Part shown: one piece after another, positions 1 to 9,824 of the stretch
Layout: the number at the start of each line of letters is the position of its first letter
Numbering within the stretch: the first letter of the stretch is position 1
From: Amycolatopsis mongoliensis
GTDB taxonomy: Bacteria > Actinomycetota > Actinomycetes > Mycobacteriales > Pseudonocardiaceae
Direction of reading: 5' to 3'
DNA length: 64,000 nucleotides
Assembly: GCF_030285665.1 (NCBI RefSeq)
Contig: NZ_CP127295.1
Location: 6,014,001-6,078,000 of the forward strand
Made by a program: the position numbers and the translations under genes
Notes under the pieces: model-generated
The model's input: the letters and a program-made list of their open reading frames with translations, nothing else
What the model was told of the DNA's origin: nothing
Database searches by the model: none

Positions 1-2
1 AC

Positions 3-1478
3 GCCGGGCTGAACTCGGTCGTCTGGGTGATCAGCGTCTACCTGCTCACCTACGCCGTGCCGATGCTGTTCACCAGCCGCCTCGGTGACCGCTTCGGCCC
101 GAAGCGCGTGTTCCTCGCCGGGCTGGTCGTGTTCACCGGCGCGTCGCTGTGGTGCGGCCTGTCCGGCAACGTCGAGATGCTGATCGCCGCGCGCGCCGTG
201 CAGGGCCTCGGCGCCGCGCTGATGACACCGCAGACCCTCGCGTTCGTCAGCCACCTGTTCCCGCCCGCCGAACGCGGCCCCGCCATGGGCATGTGGGCCG
301 CTGCCGCCGGGCTGGGCACGATCGCCGGGCCACTGCTCGGCGGGGTGCTGGTCCAGCACCTCGGCTGGGAGTGGATCTTCTTCGTCAACGTCCCGGTCGG
401 CGGGCTCGCGCTCGTGCTGACCTGGCGGCTCGTCCCCGACTGGCAGCCGAAGCACGCCCATTCGTTCGACCTGGCCGGCATCCTGCTCTCCGGCGGGGGG
501 CTGTTCTGCGTCGTCTTCGGTGTCCAAAATGGACAGCACTACGACTGGGGCGCCGTGGTCGGGCCGGTTTCGGTGTTCGAGATCATCGGGCTCGGGGTGG
601 TACTGCTGGTCGTGTTCGTGTTCTGGCAGCGCGTCAACCGCAGGGAACCCCTGGTGCCGCTGTCGGTTTTCGGCAACCGGAACTTCTCCGCCGGCACGCT
701 CGCGTGGGTCACCGTCGGCTTCGCGATGACCGGCATGTTCCTTCCTCTCGTCGTCTACCTCCAGACGGTGCTGGGGCTGACCCCCACGAAGGCCGGACTG
801 CTCACCGCGCCGATGTCCCTGGTGACCGGCGTCATGGGGCCGTTCGTCGGTCGCGCCTCGGACAAGGTCAACGGCAAGCACCTGGTGGTGCTCGGCCTCA
901 CGACACTGGCGGCCGGGCTCGGCGTCATCGCGCTCCAGGCGGGCGCGGCCACCGACCCGTGGGCCCTGCTTCCCGCGCTACTGGTGTGCGGCCTCGGCTT
1001 CGGCTTCATCCTCGCGCCGATGAGCAATCTGGCCATGGGCACGGTCGAGCCGCGGCTGATGGGTACCGCGTCCGGCATCTTCAACACCGCACGCCAGGTT
1101 GGCGGTGTGCTGGGCAGCGCGGCGATCGGCGTGCTGTTCCAGACGAGGATCACCGCGGCGATCGCCGGCGAGGCGGACACCGCGGCGGCAGCGCTGCCGG
1201 AGCAGTACCGCGCCCCGTTCACCGAGAGCTTGACGAAGGCGGCCGCCTCGACCGGCCAGCTCGGCGCCGGTGGCGGGCGCGTGCCAACCCCCGGCCTGCC
1301 GGTGGACATCGCGACTCAGGCGGACCAGCTCGCCACTCAGGCTATCCACAATGGACTGACCGAGGCGGCGAGGCAGACCTTGCTGCTGCCGGTGGGAGTC
1401 CTGCTGCTGGGCGCCTTCGCCGCGGCGGCGATGCGCCGCACGGCGCCGGCGGTCGCGGAGCCCGTCGAAGCACCGTGA
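3..1478 (+). CDS. MFS drug/metabolite exporter, DHA2 (EmrB/QacA) type, 5' end missing
   Basis: This gene is cut by the window edge: the frame is open from base 3 (GLNSVVWVISVYLLTYA), so the GTG at 27 is not the real start. About 491 residues remain, with many hydrophobic segments as in 14-helix DHA2 proton-driven exporters. The loop SRLGDRFGPKR matches the family's conserved loop between helices 2 and 3, and GPLLGGVLVQHLGWEWIFF matches the antiporter motif around helix 5. A polar loop near the C-terminus (around bases 1150-1330) precedes the last helix. It lies about 275 bases upstream of the polyketide synthase operon in the same direction, so export of that product is a reasonable inference; the substrate cannot be read from sequence. 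Confidence 0.93.
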   Translation, partial: AGLNSVVWVISVYLLTYAVPMLFTSRLGDRFGPKRVFLAGLVVFTGASLWCGLSGNVEMLIAARAVQGLGAALMTPQTLAFVSHLFPPAERGPAMGMWAAAAGLGTIAGPLLGGVLVQHLGWEWIFFVNVPVGGLALVLTWRLVPDWQPKHAHSFDLAGILLSGGGLFCVVFGVQNGQHYDWGAVVGPVSVFEIIGLGVVLLVVFVFWQRVNRREPLVPLSVFGNRNFSAGTLAWVTVGFAMTGMFLPLVVYLQTVLGLTPTKAGLLTAPMSLVTGVMGPFVGRASDKVNGKHLVVLGLTTLAAGLGVIALQAGAATDPWALLPALLVCGLGFGFILAPMSNLAMGTVEPRLMGTASGIFNTARQVGGVLGSAAIGVLFQTRITAAIAGEADTAAAALPEQYRAPFTESLTKAAASTGQLGAGGGRVPTPGLPVDIATQADQLATQAIHNGLTEAARQTLLLPVGVLLLGAFAAAAMRRTAPAVAEPVEAP

Positions 1479-1523
1479 AACGCGCATAGCCTCAATGCAG
1501 TCCTTCGCTCCCGGAGGAAAACG

Positions 1524-1640
1524 GTGCGGTCCGCGCCGCCGTGCCCGAAACACCTCAGGAAATGCCGGCCCGAATGGGACGACAATGCCGATGGTCAGGT
1601 GCGGAATCACGGGCTGCCGCTCGGGTCGCGTGCCCGTTGA
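1524..1640 (+). CDS. possible 38-residue small protein or leader
   Basis: A GTG at 1524 follows a strong ribosome binding site (GGAGG at 1513-1517). The frame runs 38 codons to a TGA at 1638. The peptide has two cysteines and many basic residues; I recognise no family. It sits between the exporter and the polyketide synthase. It may be a leader peptide, a real microprotein, or chance; the good Shine-Dalgarno spacing is the only positive evidence. Confidence 0.28.
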   Translation: MRSAPPCPKHLRKCRPEWDDNADGQVRNHGLPLGSRAR

Positions 1641-1752
1641 GGCCGGGCTGCTGGACAATCGGACAGATTCGGTTGACCGACCGCCGGTCGCGCTCACATT
1701 CTGTATGCGTTCACGTACCCAGGGGATCGGCAACTGTCTAGGAGCGTAGTGC

Positions 1753-4700
1753 ATGGCGCCGTCCGAGCTTTCGCACACCGTCGCAGGATCCGCCAACTCC
1801 CGGCACACCGGCCGCGAGTCCGCCTCCGGCCCGGCACAGGCCGAGCCGGTCGCGATCATCGGCATCGGATGCCGCTTCCCGGGCGGCGTCGAAGATCTGC
1901 GCACTTTCTGGGAATTGATCGGATCCGGCACCGATGCGATCGGTGACATTCCGGCGGATCGGTGGCGCACGAGCGATTACTTCGACGAGGACCGCTCGAC
2001 CCCCGGGCGGATGTTCGTGCGCCAAGGCGGCTTTCTGCGCACGCCGGTCGACACGTTCGACGCCGGGTTCTTCGGGATGTCACCGCGCGAGGCCGCGGCG
2101 CTGGATCCTCAGCAGCGGCTGTTGCTCGAGGTCACCTGGGAGTCACTCGAGGATGCCGGCATCCCGCCGAGTTCGACCGCGGCCGCCGACGTCGGGGTCT
2201 ACATCGGCGGTTTCACCTTCGACGCGGCGACGCTGCAGCTGGGCGAGCCGAACCGGCACCTGGTCAGCTCGGCCACGCCGACCGGGGTGAGCATGACCAT
2301 GCTGGCGGCCCGGCTGTCGTACGCGTTCGACTGGCGCGGCCCGGCATTCACCGTCGACACCGCTTGTTCGTCGTCGCTGGTGGCGCTCCACCAGGCCTGC
2401 AACGCCCTTGCGCTCGGCGACTGCGAGCTCGCGGTGGCCGGCGGGGTGAACGTCATGGTGAACCCGGTCACGACCATCCTGATGTCCAAAGGGCAGTTCC
2501 TGTCGCCCGACGCCCGGTGCAAGTCGTTCGACCACCGGGCCAACGGTTACGCCCGGGGCGAAGGCGCGGGCATCCTGGTGCTGAAGCCGCTGTCCGCGGC
2601 GGTACGCGACGGCGACCGCATCCACGCCGTCGTGCGCGGTACCGCGGCGAACCAGGACGGGCGTACCCCTGGCATCACCGTGCCGAGGGTGGAGTCCCAG
2701 CGAACGCTGATCGAGCGCGCGTGCCGGGTCGGCGGCGTCGAGCCGGCGTCGGTCGGCTATTTCGAAGCGCACGGAACCGGCACGGCGGCGGGAGACCCGG
2801 TCGAAGCGACCGCGATCGGCGAGGTGCTCGGCGATTCCACCGGCACGCACTGGCTGGGGTCGGTCAAGTCGAACTTCGGTCACACCGAGGCGGCAGCCGG
2901 GGTGGCCGGTGTGATCAAGGCGGCCATCTGCCTGAAGCGGGGAACCATCCCGCCGAACCTCCACTTCGAAAAGCCGAACCCCCGGATCCCCTTCGACCAG
3001 CTGCCCATCCGGGTTCCCACCGAGACGGTCCCGTTCCCGGAGCGGCCGGGACCGCGGCGGGCCGGGGTCAACTCCTTCGGGTTCGGCGGAACCAACGCCC
3101 ACGCCATTCTCGAGCAATGGCCGGACCGCGAGACCGCCGGGCACGCGGAAGGCGACGACGGCAGGCCGCTGCTCCTGCCCCTGTCGGCGCGAAGCCCGGA
3201 GGCGCTGCAGTCGCTCGTGGAGTCCTACTCGGCCCTGCTGGAAGCAGAAGACGCTCCCGCACTGCGGAACCTCTCCCGCGCGGCCTCGCGGCACCGTGAC
3301 CACCATCCGATGAGGACCTTCGTCGTCGCCGGAGACCGGGCAGAGGCCGCGGAGAAGCTGCGGGACCTCACCGTCGCTCCCACCCGGGTGACGCGCCCGG
3401 CGATCGCCTTCGTCTACACCGGAATGGGACCCCAGTGGTGGGGCATGGGACGGGAACTCCTCGAAGAGGAGCCGCGTTTCGCCGAAGTGGTCGCCGCCTG
3501 CGACGAGGTGCTCGCGCGCTTCGGTCTGTCGATCGGCGACGAGTTGCGCCGTGACGAAGCCGAGTCACGGCTGACGAAGACGCTGTACGCGCAGGTCGCC
3601 AACTTCGTGGTGCAGGCGGGGCTCACTGCTCTGTGGCGCGACTGGGGGATCGAACCCGCGGTGGTCGTGGGACACAGCGTGGGTGAGGTGGCCGCGGCCT
3701 ACGCCGCCGGTGTGTACTCGCTCGAGGACGCGCTCACGGTGAGCTTCAACCGGGCGAACCTGCAGGCACGGCTGGCCGGGCGCGGCGCGATGGCGGCGGT
3801 CGGCCTGCCCGCCGAGGCGGTGGTTCCCCACCTCGTCGACGGCGTCGCGGTGGCGGCGATCAACAGTTCCCACGCCACGACCATCGCCGGTGATCCCGAA
3901 GCCGTGGCGGCCGTGACCGCCGAGCTGACGGCGGCCGGTGCGTCGGTGAAGCAGCTGCGGGTCGAAGTGGCCTACCACAGCCCCCAGATGGACGAGATCC
4001 GTGAACCGCTGATGGCCGCCCTGCAGGACATCCGCCCGCGCAGCGCTCAGGTTCCGCTGCTCTCGTCGGTGACCGGCGAGCGGGTGGACGGTGCCGAACT
4101 CGACGCGGACTACTGGTGGCGGAACGTCCGCCTGCCGGTGCGGTTCGCGGAGGCGTTCCGCAGCCTGCTCACCCGGGGTGGCAGCACCGGCGCCATCCTG
4201 GAGGTCGGCCCCCACCCGGTGCTGGCCCCGTCGATCGACGAAGCGCTGGCCGAGCGCGCGGACGGCGTGGTGCGCCTGGCGTCGCTGCGCCGGGACCGCC
4301 CGCAGCGCGAGCACCTCCTGGCGACCCTCGGCCGGCTGTACGAGGCCGGCGCCGACCCCGCTTGGGAACGTGTCCACCCCGGCCCTCGCGAGCACCTGGA
4401 CCTGCCGCGGTACCCGTGGCATCGCGAGCGGCACTGGATCGAGTCGGCCGTGTCCCGGCAGCGGCGGCTGGGTACCGACGGCCTGAAGCTGACCGGACGG
4501 GCCGTCGCCGCCACCACGCCCATCCGGGACGTGGAGCTGTCCGCTTCCGCGTTCCCGTACCTCGGTGACCACAAGATCGGCGAGTCCGTCGTGTTCCCCG
4601 GCTCCGGATATCTCGAAGCCGCGCTGGCCGCTTTCCCGGACGACGCACCGTGCTTCCTCGAGGACGTCGTCTTCCACCGCCCGCTCGAGCTCCCGCCTTC

Positions 4701-7700
4701 GTCGGTCACGACGCTGCGAGTGGGTTACGACCCGTCGCGGCAGCTGGTCACCTTGCACAGCCGCATGCAGCCCGATGACGCCACCTGGACGTTGCACGCC
4801 GAACTCCGCCGCACCCACGTCGCCCAGGCACGGACCACGCTGCCCCGCACCGAGACCCTCGCCGAACTCACCGACGGGCTTCCGGAACTCGGCCACGACG
4901 ACGTATACGCGCGACTGACCGGCACCGGCCTCAACTACGGGCCCGCCTTCCGGGTCGTGCGACGCCTGTGGTGGCGGACGGAGACGCGTGAGGTCTTCGG
5001 CGAACTCCGGCTCGACACCGTCGAGCAGGAAGCGCACCGCCTGCACCCGGTCCTGCTCGACGGTGCCCTGCAGGCGGCCATCACCGGAGCGCACCTGCTC
5101 GGCGACGAGGCGGAACCCGGTACGTACGTGCCGGCCCGCATCGACGCGCTCCGGTTCTTCCGGTCTCCCGGCACCCGGTTGTGGATCCACGGCCGCGGCC
5201 GGGACGCCGGCACGCCGGGGACCATCGAATGCGACCTGACCCTGGTGACGGACGACGGCGAGGTGGTCGCCGAGGTGCAGGGCCTGCGGGCCAGGCGCCT
5301 GGCGGAGGCCCAGGAGCGGCCGGCGAAGCTCGTCTACCGGCACGCGTGGCAGGAGGAACCGCTGGAGCGGGAAGCCGGCGCCGAGGGCCGCTGGATCGTC
5401 GTGGGTTCTTCGGCGACCGCGACCGACCTGGCTCGCGGGCTGTCCGAACTCGACGCTGAGGTCATCCGCGCCGACACCGCCGACGACCGCTGGCTCGAGC
5501 GCGTCCTCGCCGGGGCGGCCGGCGAGCCGCCGTGCCGCGGGGTGGTCTACGTCGAGGGCGCCCCTGCCGAAGGCACGCCCTCCTGCGGCTCGGTCGCGGC
5601 GCCGCTGCGGCTCGTCCAGGAGCTTCCGGCCGAGGCCCGGCCCCTTTTCCTCGTCACCACGGGCGCGCAGAGCGTCTCCGCCGACGACCCGACGACCGCG
5701 CCGGCGGCCGCGGCGTTGTGGGGCTTCGGCCGGGTCGTGTCCGCGGAACGGCCCGAGCTGCGCTGCCGCCTGATCGACGTCGCTCCGGCCGATTCCCAGG
5801 TCGGCACCGACGGCAAGCTGCTCGACGCGCTGCTCACCGAGCTCACCCAAGACAGTCTCGACGAGGTCGCCCTACGCGCCGAAGGCCGGTACGTGCGGCG
5901 CCTTACGCACGCCGAAGAAGGCTCCGACCTCGACCACGTCACCACGCGCACCGACCTCACCCCGGTGCGCCTGCGGCCCCTCGAGGGAGCGGGGGCCGAC
6001 CTCCGCTTCGTCGCGACCACCCGCCGGCCACCGGGGTCCGGCGAGGTCGAAGTGGAGGTCTCCCACGTCGGCCTGAACTTCAAGGACGTCCTCAAGCAGA
6101 CCGGGCTGATCTCGCCCCGGGCCATCGAAGGCAGCCACTCCGGGGAAACGCTCGGTCTGGAGTGCTCGGGCACCGTCGTGGGCGTCGGTGCGGGAGTGAC
6201 CGGCCTTCAGGTGGGGGACGAGGTGTTCGCGCACAGCCGGGACCTGTTCGTGTCCCACGTGACGCTGGAGGCCGTCCGCGTGGTGAAGAAGCCGGCGACG
6301 CTGACCGGTGCCCAGGCCGCGTCGCTGCTGCCCGTGGTCACCGCGCACCTTTCCCTGGTACGGCTGGCCAACCTGCGGAGCGGGGAACGCGTGCTGGTCC
6401 ACTCGGCCGCCGGGGGTGTCGGACTGGCGGCGGCGCGGATCGCGCAGTGGCTCGGTGCCGAGGTGTTCGTCACCGCGGGGAGCGAGCCGCGGCGGGAACT
6501 CCTGCGCCGCGAGGGCTTCACCCGGGTCGCGGACTCGAGGTCCACGTCCTTCGCCGACGACGTCCTCGGCTGGACCGGTGGCGAGGGCGTCGACGTCATC
6601 GTCAATTCGCTGCCGGCCGACATGATCCACCACAGCCTCCGGACGCTGCGCACGTTCGGGCGCTTCGTCGAGCTGGGCAAGCCCGGCGACGTCGCGGACC
6701 ACGCGGTACGGCTGGCCTCCGCGCAACGAGCCCTGTCGTTCCACTCCTTCGACTACGACCAGATGATGGCCCTGCGGCCGGACGACGTCCGGGAGTGCAT
6801 GCGCGCCGTCGCGGAGCTCCACGAGCAGAACGCGATCGATCCCCTGCCGTGCACGGAGTTCCCGGCCGGCGAGGTGGACGAAGCCTTCCGCGTGATGGCG
6901 CGCCCCGAGCACCACGGCAAGATCGTCGTGCGGATGGCTCGCGAAGCGGTGCGCGTCCCGGCGGCGTCACTCCCCGGATCGCCGATCCGGCCGGACGTCA
7001 CGTACGTCATCACCGGTGGCCTCGGCGGCCTCGGCCGCACCGTGGCGCGCTGGCTCGCCGACCACGGCGCCCGGTACCTCGTGCTCGCCGGCCGGCACGG
7101 GGTCACGACGTCGGCCGCGGCGCAGGACGTGGCGGAGCTGACCGCGCGGGGCGTCAAGGTGCGGGTCCACAAGGTCGACGTCAGCCACCGCGACGAGGTG
7201 CGCTCGTTCCTCTCACGGGTCCGCGCCCACCTGCCGCCGATCGGCGGGATCGTGCACGGCGCGGCCGACTTCGACGACGTCGTGCTTTCGGACACCGATG
7301 CGCCGCGGCTCGTCGGGGCCACGCGCCCGAAGGCGGACGGGGGGTGGCACCTGCACCGCGAAACCTCGGCCGACGACCTCGACTTCTTCGTGCTGTTCTC
7401 GTCGGTTGCGGCGCAGCTCGGGGCGCTCGGGGCCGGCGCCTACGCGACGGCGAACGAATTCCTCAACGGCCTGGCACGCTACCGGCGCGCCCAAGGGCTG
7501 CCGGCGACCAGCGTCGGCTGGGGGATGGTCGACGAGGTCGGTGTCGCGGTCAGCCGCGAAGGCCACGTCGGCAACGTCCTGCGGCGCAACGGTCACCGCG
7601 GGATGCCGCCCGCGCGGCTCGTCGCCGAGCTGGGGACGTTGCTGCGGACCCGGCCGACCGAGGTGTCGGTCGCCGACGTCGACTGGCCGCGGTGGGCACG

Positions 7701-8871
7701 CGCCAACCAGCAGCTGGCGCCGCTGCCGAAGTTCCGCGGGGTGGTGCCGGAAGGCGCGGCGGGCGGCGATGGTGACTTCGGCGGGGAGGACTCGGTCGCC
7801 AAGCTGTTGCGGGACGCGAGCCCGGCCGAGCGTGCGGAGATGTTGCCCGCCCTCGTCACCCCGCTGCTCCAGCGGACGACCGGTCTCGGCGAAGACCGGC
7901 TCGGCGAGCAGGAGGCCGTGGACGTCGACTCGCTGACGGCGGTCGAGCTGCGGGTCCTGCTCCAGAAACAGCTCGGCGTCCCGGTCCCGGCGGCGAGGCT
8001 GCAGCGAAGCCTCAGCGTCGACGTGCTCGTCGACCTCCTCGCCGACGAACTCGACCGGGCCCGGCCCGACGCGGTCGCGCTGACCGAGCGCCTCACCGTT
8101 CACGAGATCGCCTCGGCCGACGGGACGGTCGTCTACGGCCACCTCAGCCTGCCGGCCGGGCTCGGACCGCATCCGGCCGTGGTGGTGTGCATGCCGGGCG
8201 ACGGCGGCGTGCTCGACGCCGACGGCGACTACCGGCACATCAGCGAACACGCACCGCTGAACGCGGCGGGTTTCGCGGTCCTGTCCGTCGACCAGCGCGG
8301 CGCCCCGGGGCACGGCCCCGAGTTCAGGGCGCTGGCCGAAATCGGCGGCAAGGACGTCGACGACGTGGTGGCCGCCACCCGGTACCTCGCGGGGCTGCCC
8401 GAGATCGACGACACGCGGATCGACATCCTGGGCACCAGCCGCGGCGCGTATTCGGCGCTCCTGGCGCTGGAGCGCGGGCCCGGCCTGTGGCGGCACGCCG
8501 TGCTGCTCATGGGTTTCTACGACCCGGCCAGGTTCGTGACGGCCGACCAGCTGCGACCCGGCTCGCTGCTGCCGTCGCGTTCCGAGAGCGACCCGGCCGA
8601 GGTGGAAGCGTACTTCGCGGCACCGGAGCGGCAGCCGCTGAGCGCGCTCGGCGAGGTCACCGCGCCGCTGCTCATCGTCCACGGCGACAACGATCCGGTG
8701 GTGTCCTCGGCGGAGTCCGCGGAACTGGCCGCCCGGATGCGGCATGAGGGCCTGCCCGCGGAACTGATCACCGTGCCGGGGCTCGCGCACGACATCGATC
8801 ACGAGGACGTGGCCTGGGCCGACCTGTGGCCGCGGATCAGCGACTTCCTCCAGGAGGGTGGTACACGATGA
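1753..8871 (+). CDS. highly reducing type I polyketide synthase (KS-AT-DH-ER-KR-ACP) with C-terminal alpha/beta-hydrolase
   Basis: A 2372-residue single-module synthase. KS (about 35-460) has the full triad C205 (DTACSSS), H340 (EAHGTGT) and H377. AT has nucleophile S642 (GHSVGE) and AYHSPQM at about 740, unlike the common bacterial HAFH or YASH specificity motifs. DH keeps H940 (HKIGESVVFP) and D1103 (LLDGALQ). ER (about 1420-1720) has a nucleotide loop HSAAGGVG. KR has TGGLGGLG near 1754, S1884 and Y1897. ACP has S2060 (DVDSLTAVEL). Residues 2110-2372 are an S9/dienelactone-hydrolase-like domain with GTSRGAY (S2229), D2314 and H2346. All reductive domains look intact and there is no loading or C-methyltransferase domain, so an iterative enzyme making a reduced chain, released or edited by its own hydrolase, is inferred. 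The start follows AGGAG at 1740-1744. Confidence 0.95.
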   Translation: MAPSELSHTVAGSANSRHTGRESASGPAQAEPVAIIGIGCRFPGGVEDLRTFWELIGSGTDAIGDIPADRWRTSDYFDEDRSTPGRMFVRQGGFLRTPVDTFDAGFFGMSPREAAALDPQQRLLLEVTWESLEDAGIPPSSTAAADVGVYIGGFTFDAATLQLGEPNRHLVSSATPTGVSMTMLAARLSYAFDWRGPAFTVDTACSSSLVALHQACNALALGDCELAVAGGVNVMVNPVTTILMSKGQFLSPDARCKSFDHRANGYARGEGAGILVLKPLSAAVRDGDRIHAVVRGTAANQDGRTPGITVPRVESQRTLIERACRVGGVEPASVGYFEAHGTGTAAGDPVEATAIGEVLGDSTGTHWLGSVKSNFGHTEAAAGVAGVIKAAICLKRGTIPPNLHFEKPNPRIPFDQLPIRVPTETVPFPERPGPRRAGVNSFGFGGTNAHAILEQWPDRETAGHAEGDDGRPLLLPLSARSPEALQSLVESYSALLEAEDAPALRNLSRAASRHRDHHPMRTFVVAGDRAEAAEKLRDLTVAPTRVTRPAIAFVYTGMGPQWWGMGRELLEEEPRFAEVVAACDEVLARFGLSIGDELRRDEAESRLTKTLYAQVANFVVQAGLTALWRDWGIEPAVVVGHSVGEVAAAYAAGVYSLEDALTVSFNRANLQARLAGRGAMAAVGLPAEAVVPHLVDGVAVAAINSSHATTIAGDPEAVAAVTAELTAAGASVKQLRVEVAYHSPQMDEIREPLMAALQDIRPRSAQVPLLSSVTGERVDGAELDADYWWRNVRLPVRFAEAFRSLLTRGGSTGAILEVGPHPVLAPSIDEALAERADGVVRLASLRRDRPQREHLLATLGRLYEAGADPAWERVHPGPREHLDLPRYPWHRERHWIESAVSRQRRLGTDGLKLTGRAVAATTPIRDVELSASAFPYLGDHKIGESVVFPGSGYLEAALAAFPDDAPCFLEDVVFHRPLELPPSSVTTLRVGYDPSRQLVTLHSRMQPDDATWTLHAELRRTHVAQARTTLPRTETLAELTDGLPELGHDDVYARLTGTGLNYGPAFRVVRRLWWRTETREVFGELRLDTVEQEAHRLHPVLLDGALQAAITGAHLLGDEAEPGTYVPARIDALRFFRSPGTRLWIHGRGRDAGTPGTIECDLTLVTDDGEVVAEVQGLRARRLAEAQERPAKLVYRHAWQEEPLEREAGAEGRWIVVGSSATATDLARGLSELDAEVIRADTADDRWLERVLAGAAGEPPCRGVVYVEGAPAEGTPSCGSVAAPLRLVQELPAEARPLFLVTTGAQSVSADDPTTAPAAAALWGFGRVVSAERPELRCRLIDVAPADSQVGTDGKLLDALLTELTQDSLDEVALRAEGRYVRRLTHAEEGSDLDHVTTRTDLTPVRLRPLEGAGADLRFVATTRRPPGSGEVEVEVSHVGLNFKDVLKQTGLISPRAIEGSHSGETLGLECSGTVVGVGAGVTGLQVGDEVFAHSRDLFVSHVTLEAVRVVKKPATLTGAQAASLLPVVTAHLSLVRLANLRSGERVLVHSAAGGVGLAAARIAQWLGAEVFVTAGSEPRRELLRREGFTRVADSRSTSFADDVLGWTGGEGVDVIVNSLPADMIHHSLRTLRTFGRFVELGKPGDVADHAVRLASAQRALSFHSFDYDQMMALRPDDVRECMRAVAELHEQNAIDPLPCTEFPAGEVDEAFRVMARPEHHGKIVVRMAREAVRVPAASLPGSPIRPDVTYVITGGLGGLGRTVARWLADHGARYLVLAGRHGVTTSAAAQDVAELTARGVKVRVHKVDVSHRDEVRSFLSRVRAHLPPIGGIVHGAADFDDVVLSDTDAPRLVGATRPKADGGWHLHRETSADDLDFFVLFSSVAAQLGALGAGAYATANEFLNGLARYRRAQGLPATSVGWGMVDEVGVAVSREGHVGNVLRRNGHRGMPPARLVAELGTLLRTRPTEVSVADVDWPRWARANQQLAPLPKFRGVVPEGAAGGDGDFGGEDSVAKLLRDASPAERAEMLPALVTPLLQRTTGLGEDRLGEQEAVDVDSLTAVELRVLLQKQLGVPVPAARLQRSLSVDVLVDLLADELDRARPDAVALTERLTVHEIASADGTVVYGHLSLPAGLGPHPAVVVCMPGDGGVLDADGDYRHISEHAPLNAAGFAVLSVDQRGAPGHGPEFRALAEIGGKDVDDVVAATRYLAGLPEIDDTRIDILGTSRGAYSALLALERGPGLWRHAVLLMGFYDPARFVTADQLRPGSLLPSRSESDPAEVEAYFAAPERQPLSALGEVTAPLLIVHGDNDPVVSSAESAELAARMRHEGLPAELITVPGLAHDIDHEDVAWADLWPRISDFLQEGGTR

Positions 8872-9809
8872 AGTTCAGCATCTTCCTGCCCACCGGCTTC
8901 GCCCAGGAGTTCGCGGGCTTCACCGATCCGGTCGCGGCGTACTTCCGGCTGACGGAGATCGCCAAGCTGGCCGACGACGCCGGCTACCACGCGTTGCTCG
9001 CGCCCGATCACCTCACCACGGTTCTGCCGTCGAACGAAATGGTCTTCGAAGCGTGGACGCTGATCACCGCGCTGGCGCGGGAGACCTCGAACGTGCGGAT
9101 CGGTCAGCTGGTCACCGCCAACGGCTACCGCAATCCCGCTCTGCAGGCGAAGATGGCGTCCACTGTGGACGTCATCTCCGGGGGCCGGCTGGACTTCGGC
9201 ATCGGCGCGGGCTGGCTGGAGCCGGACCACCTGCAGTACGGCTACGACTTCGGCACCACCGGCGAGCGGCTGCGCAAGCTCGACGAGGCGGTACAGATCA
9301 TCCTGTCGCTGTGGACGGAAAAGAAGACCACGTTCGAAGGCCGGTACCACCAGGTTCGCGACGCGGTCAACGAGCCCAAGGGAGTGCAGCGCCCGCACAT
9401 CCCGCTGATGATCGCGGGCGGGGGCGAAAAGGTGACGCTGCGGCTCGCCGCCCGGTACGGCGACGCCTGCAACATCATGGATTCCCCCGAAGTGGCCAAA
9501 CGCAAGTTCGCCGTCCTGCGGGACCACTGCCAGGACGTCGGACGGGACTACGGGGCGATCAACCGGACGGTCACGACGCTGTGCGTCATCCGGGACACCG
9601 ACGCGGAGGCGCGGTCGCTGATCCCCCTGTCGTCGAAGTTCGTCTTCCCCGGCGATCTGGGCTCGTACGGGCTGGTCGGCACCCTGGACACGGTGAAGAA
9701 GCGCATCGCCGCGTACGAGGAAGCCGGAGTCCAGGAACTGATCGTCTATTTCGAGGATCCGACCAGCGTGCGGCAGGTCGCCGAATTCGCTCAGCTTTTC
9801 GTCCGGTAG
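8868..9809 (+). CDS. LLM-class flavin/F420-dependent oxidoreductase
   Basis: A 313-residue TIM-barrel luciferase-like monooxygenase or F420-dependent oxidoreductase. Typical family segments are visible: an N-terminal FSIFLPTGF strand, LLAPDHL, VISGGRLDFGIGAGW and GERLRKLDEAV. The ATG at 8868 overlaps the stop of the synthase gene (ATGA), and an AGGAGGG lies at 8852-8858, so translation is coupled and this start is preferred over the upstream in-frame ATG at 8826. In context it probably oxidises or reduces the polyketide or a late intermediate. FMN and F420 use cannot be told apart by eye. Confidence 0.92.
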   Translation: MKFSIFLPTGFAQEFAGFTDPVAAYFRLTEIAKLADDAGYHALLAPDHLTTVLPSNEMVFEAWTLITALARETSNVRIGQLVTANGYRNPALQAKMASTVDVISGGRLDFGIGAGWLEPDHLQYGYDFGTTGERLRKLDEAVQIILSLWTEKKTTFEGRYHQVRDAVNEPKGVQRPHIPLMIAGGGEKVTLRLAARYGDACNIMDSPEVAKRKFAVLRDHCQDVGRDYGAINRTVTTLCVIRDTDAEARSLIPLSSKFVFPGDLGSYGLVGTLDTVKKRIAAYEEAGVQELIVYFEDPTSVRQVAEFAQLFVR

Positions 9810-9824
9810 CCGGTGGGAGACATG

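Noticed and set aside
1673..1702. TTGACC with a downstream CATTCT as a sigma-70-type promoter for the PKS
   Set aside because: The -10 match is poor; such partial matches are frequent by chance.
3565..5850. Minus-strand open frame of 761 codons inside the PKS gene
   Set aside because: It is the antisense shadow of the PKS: composition is Arg/Gly/Asp-rich, no domain is recognisable, and the plus strand carries intact catalytic motifs.
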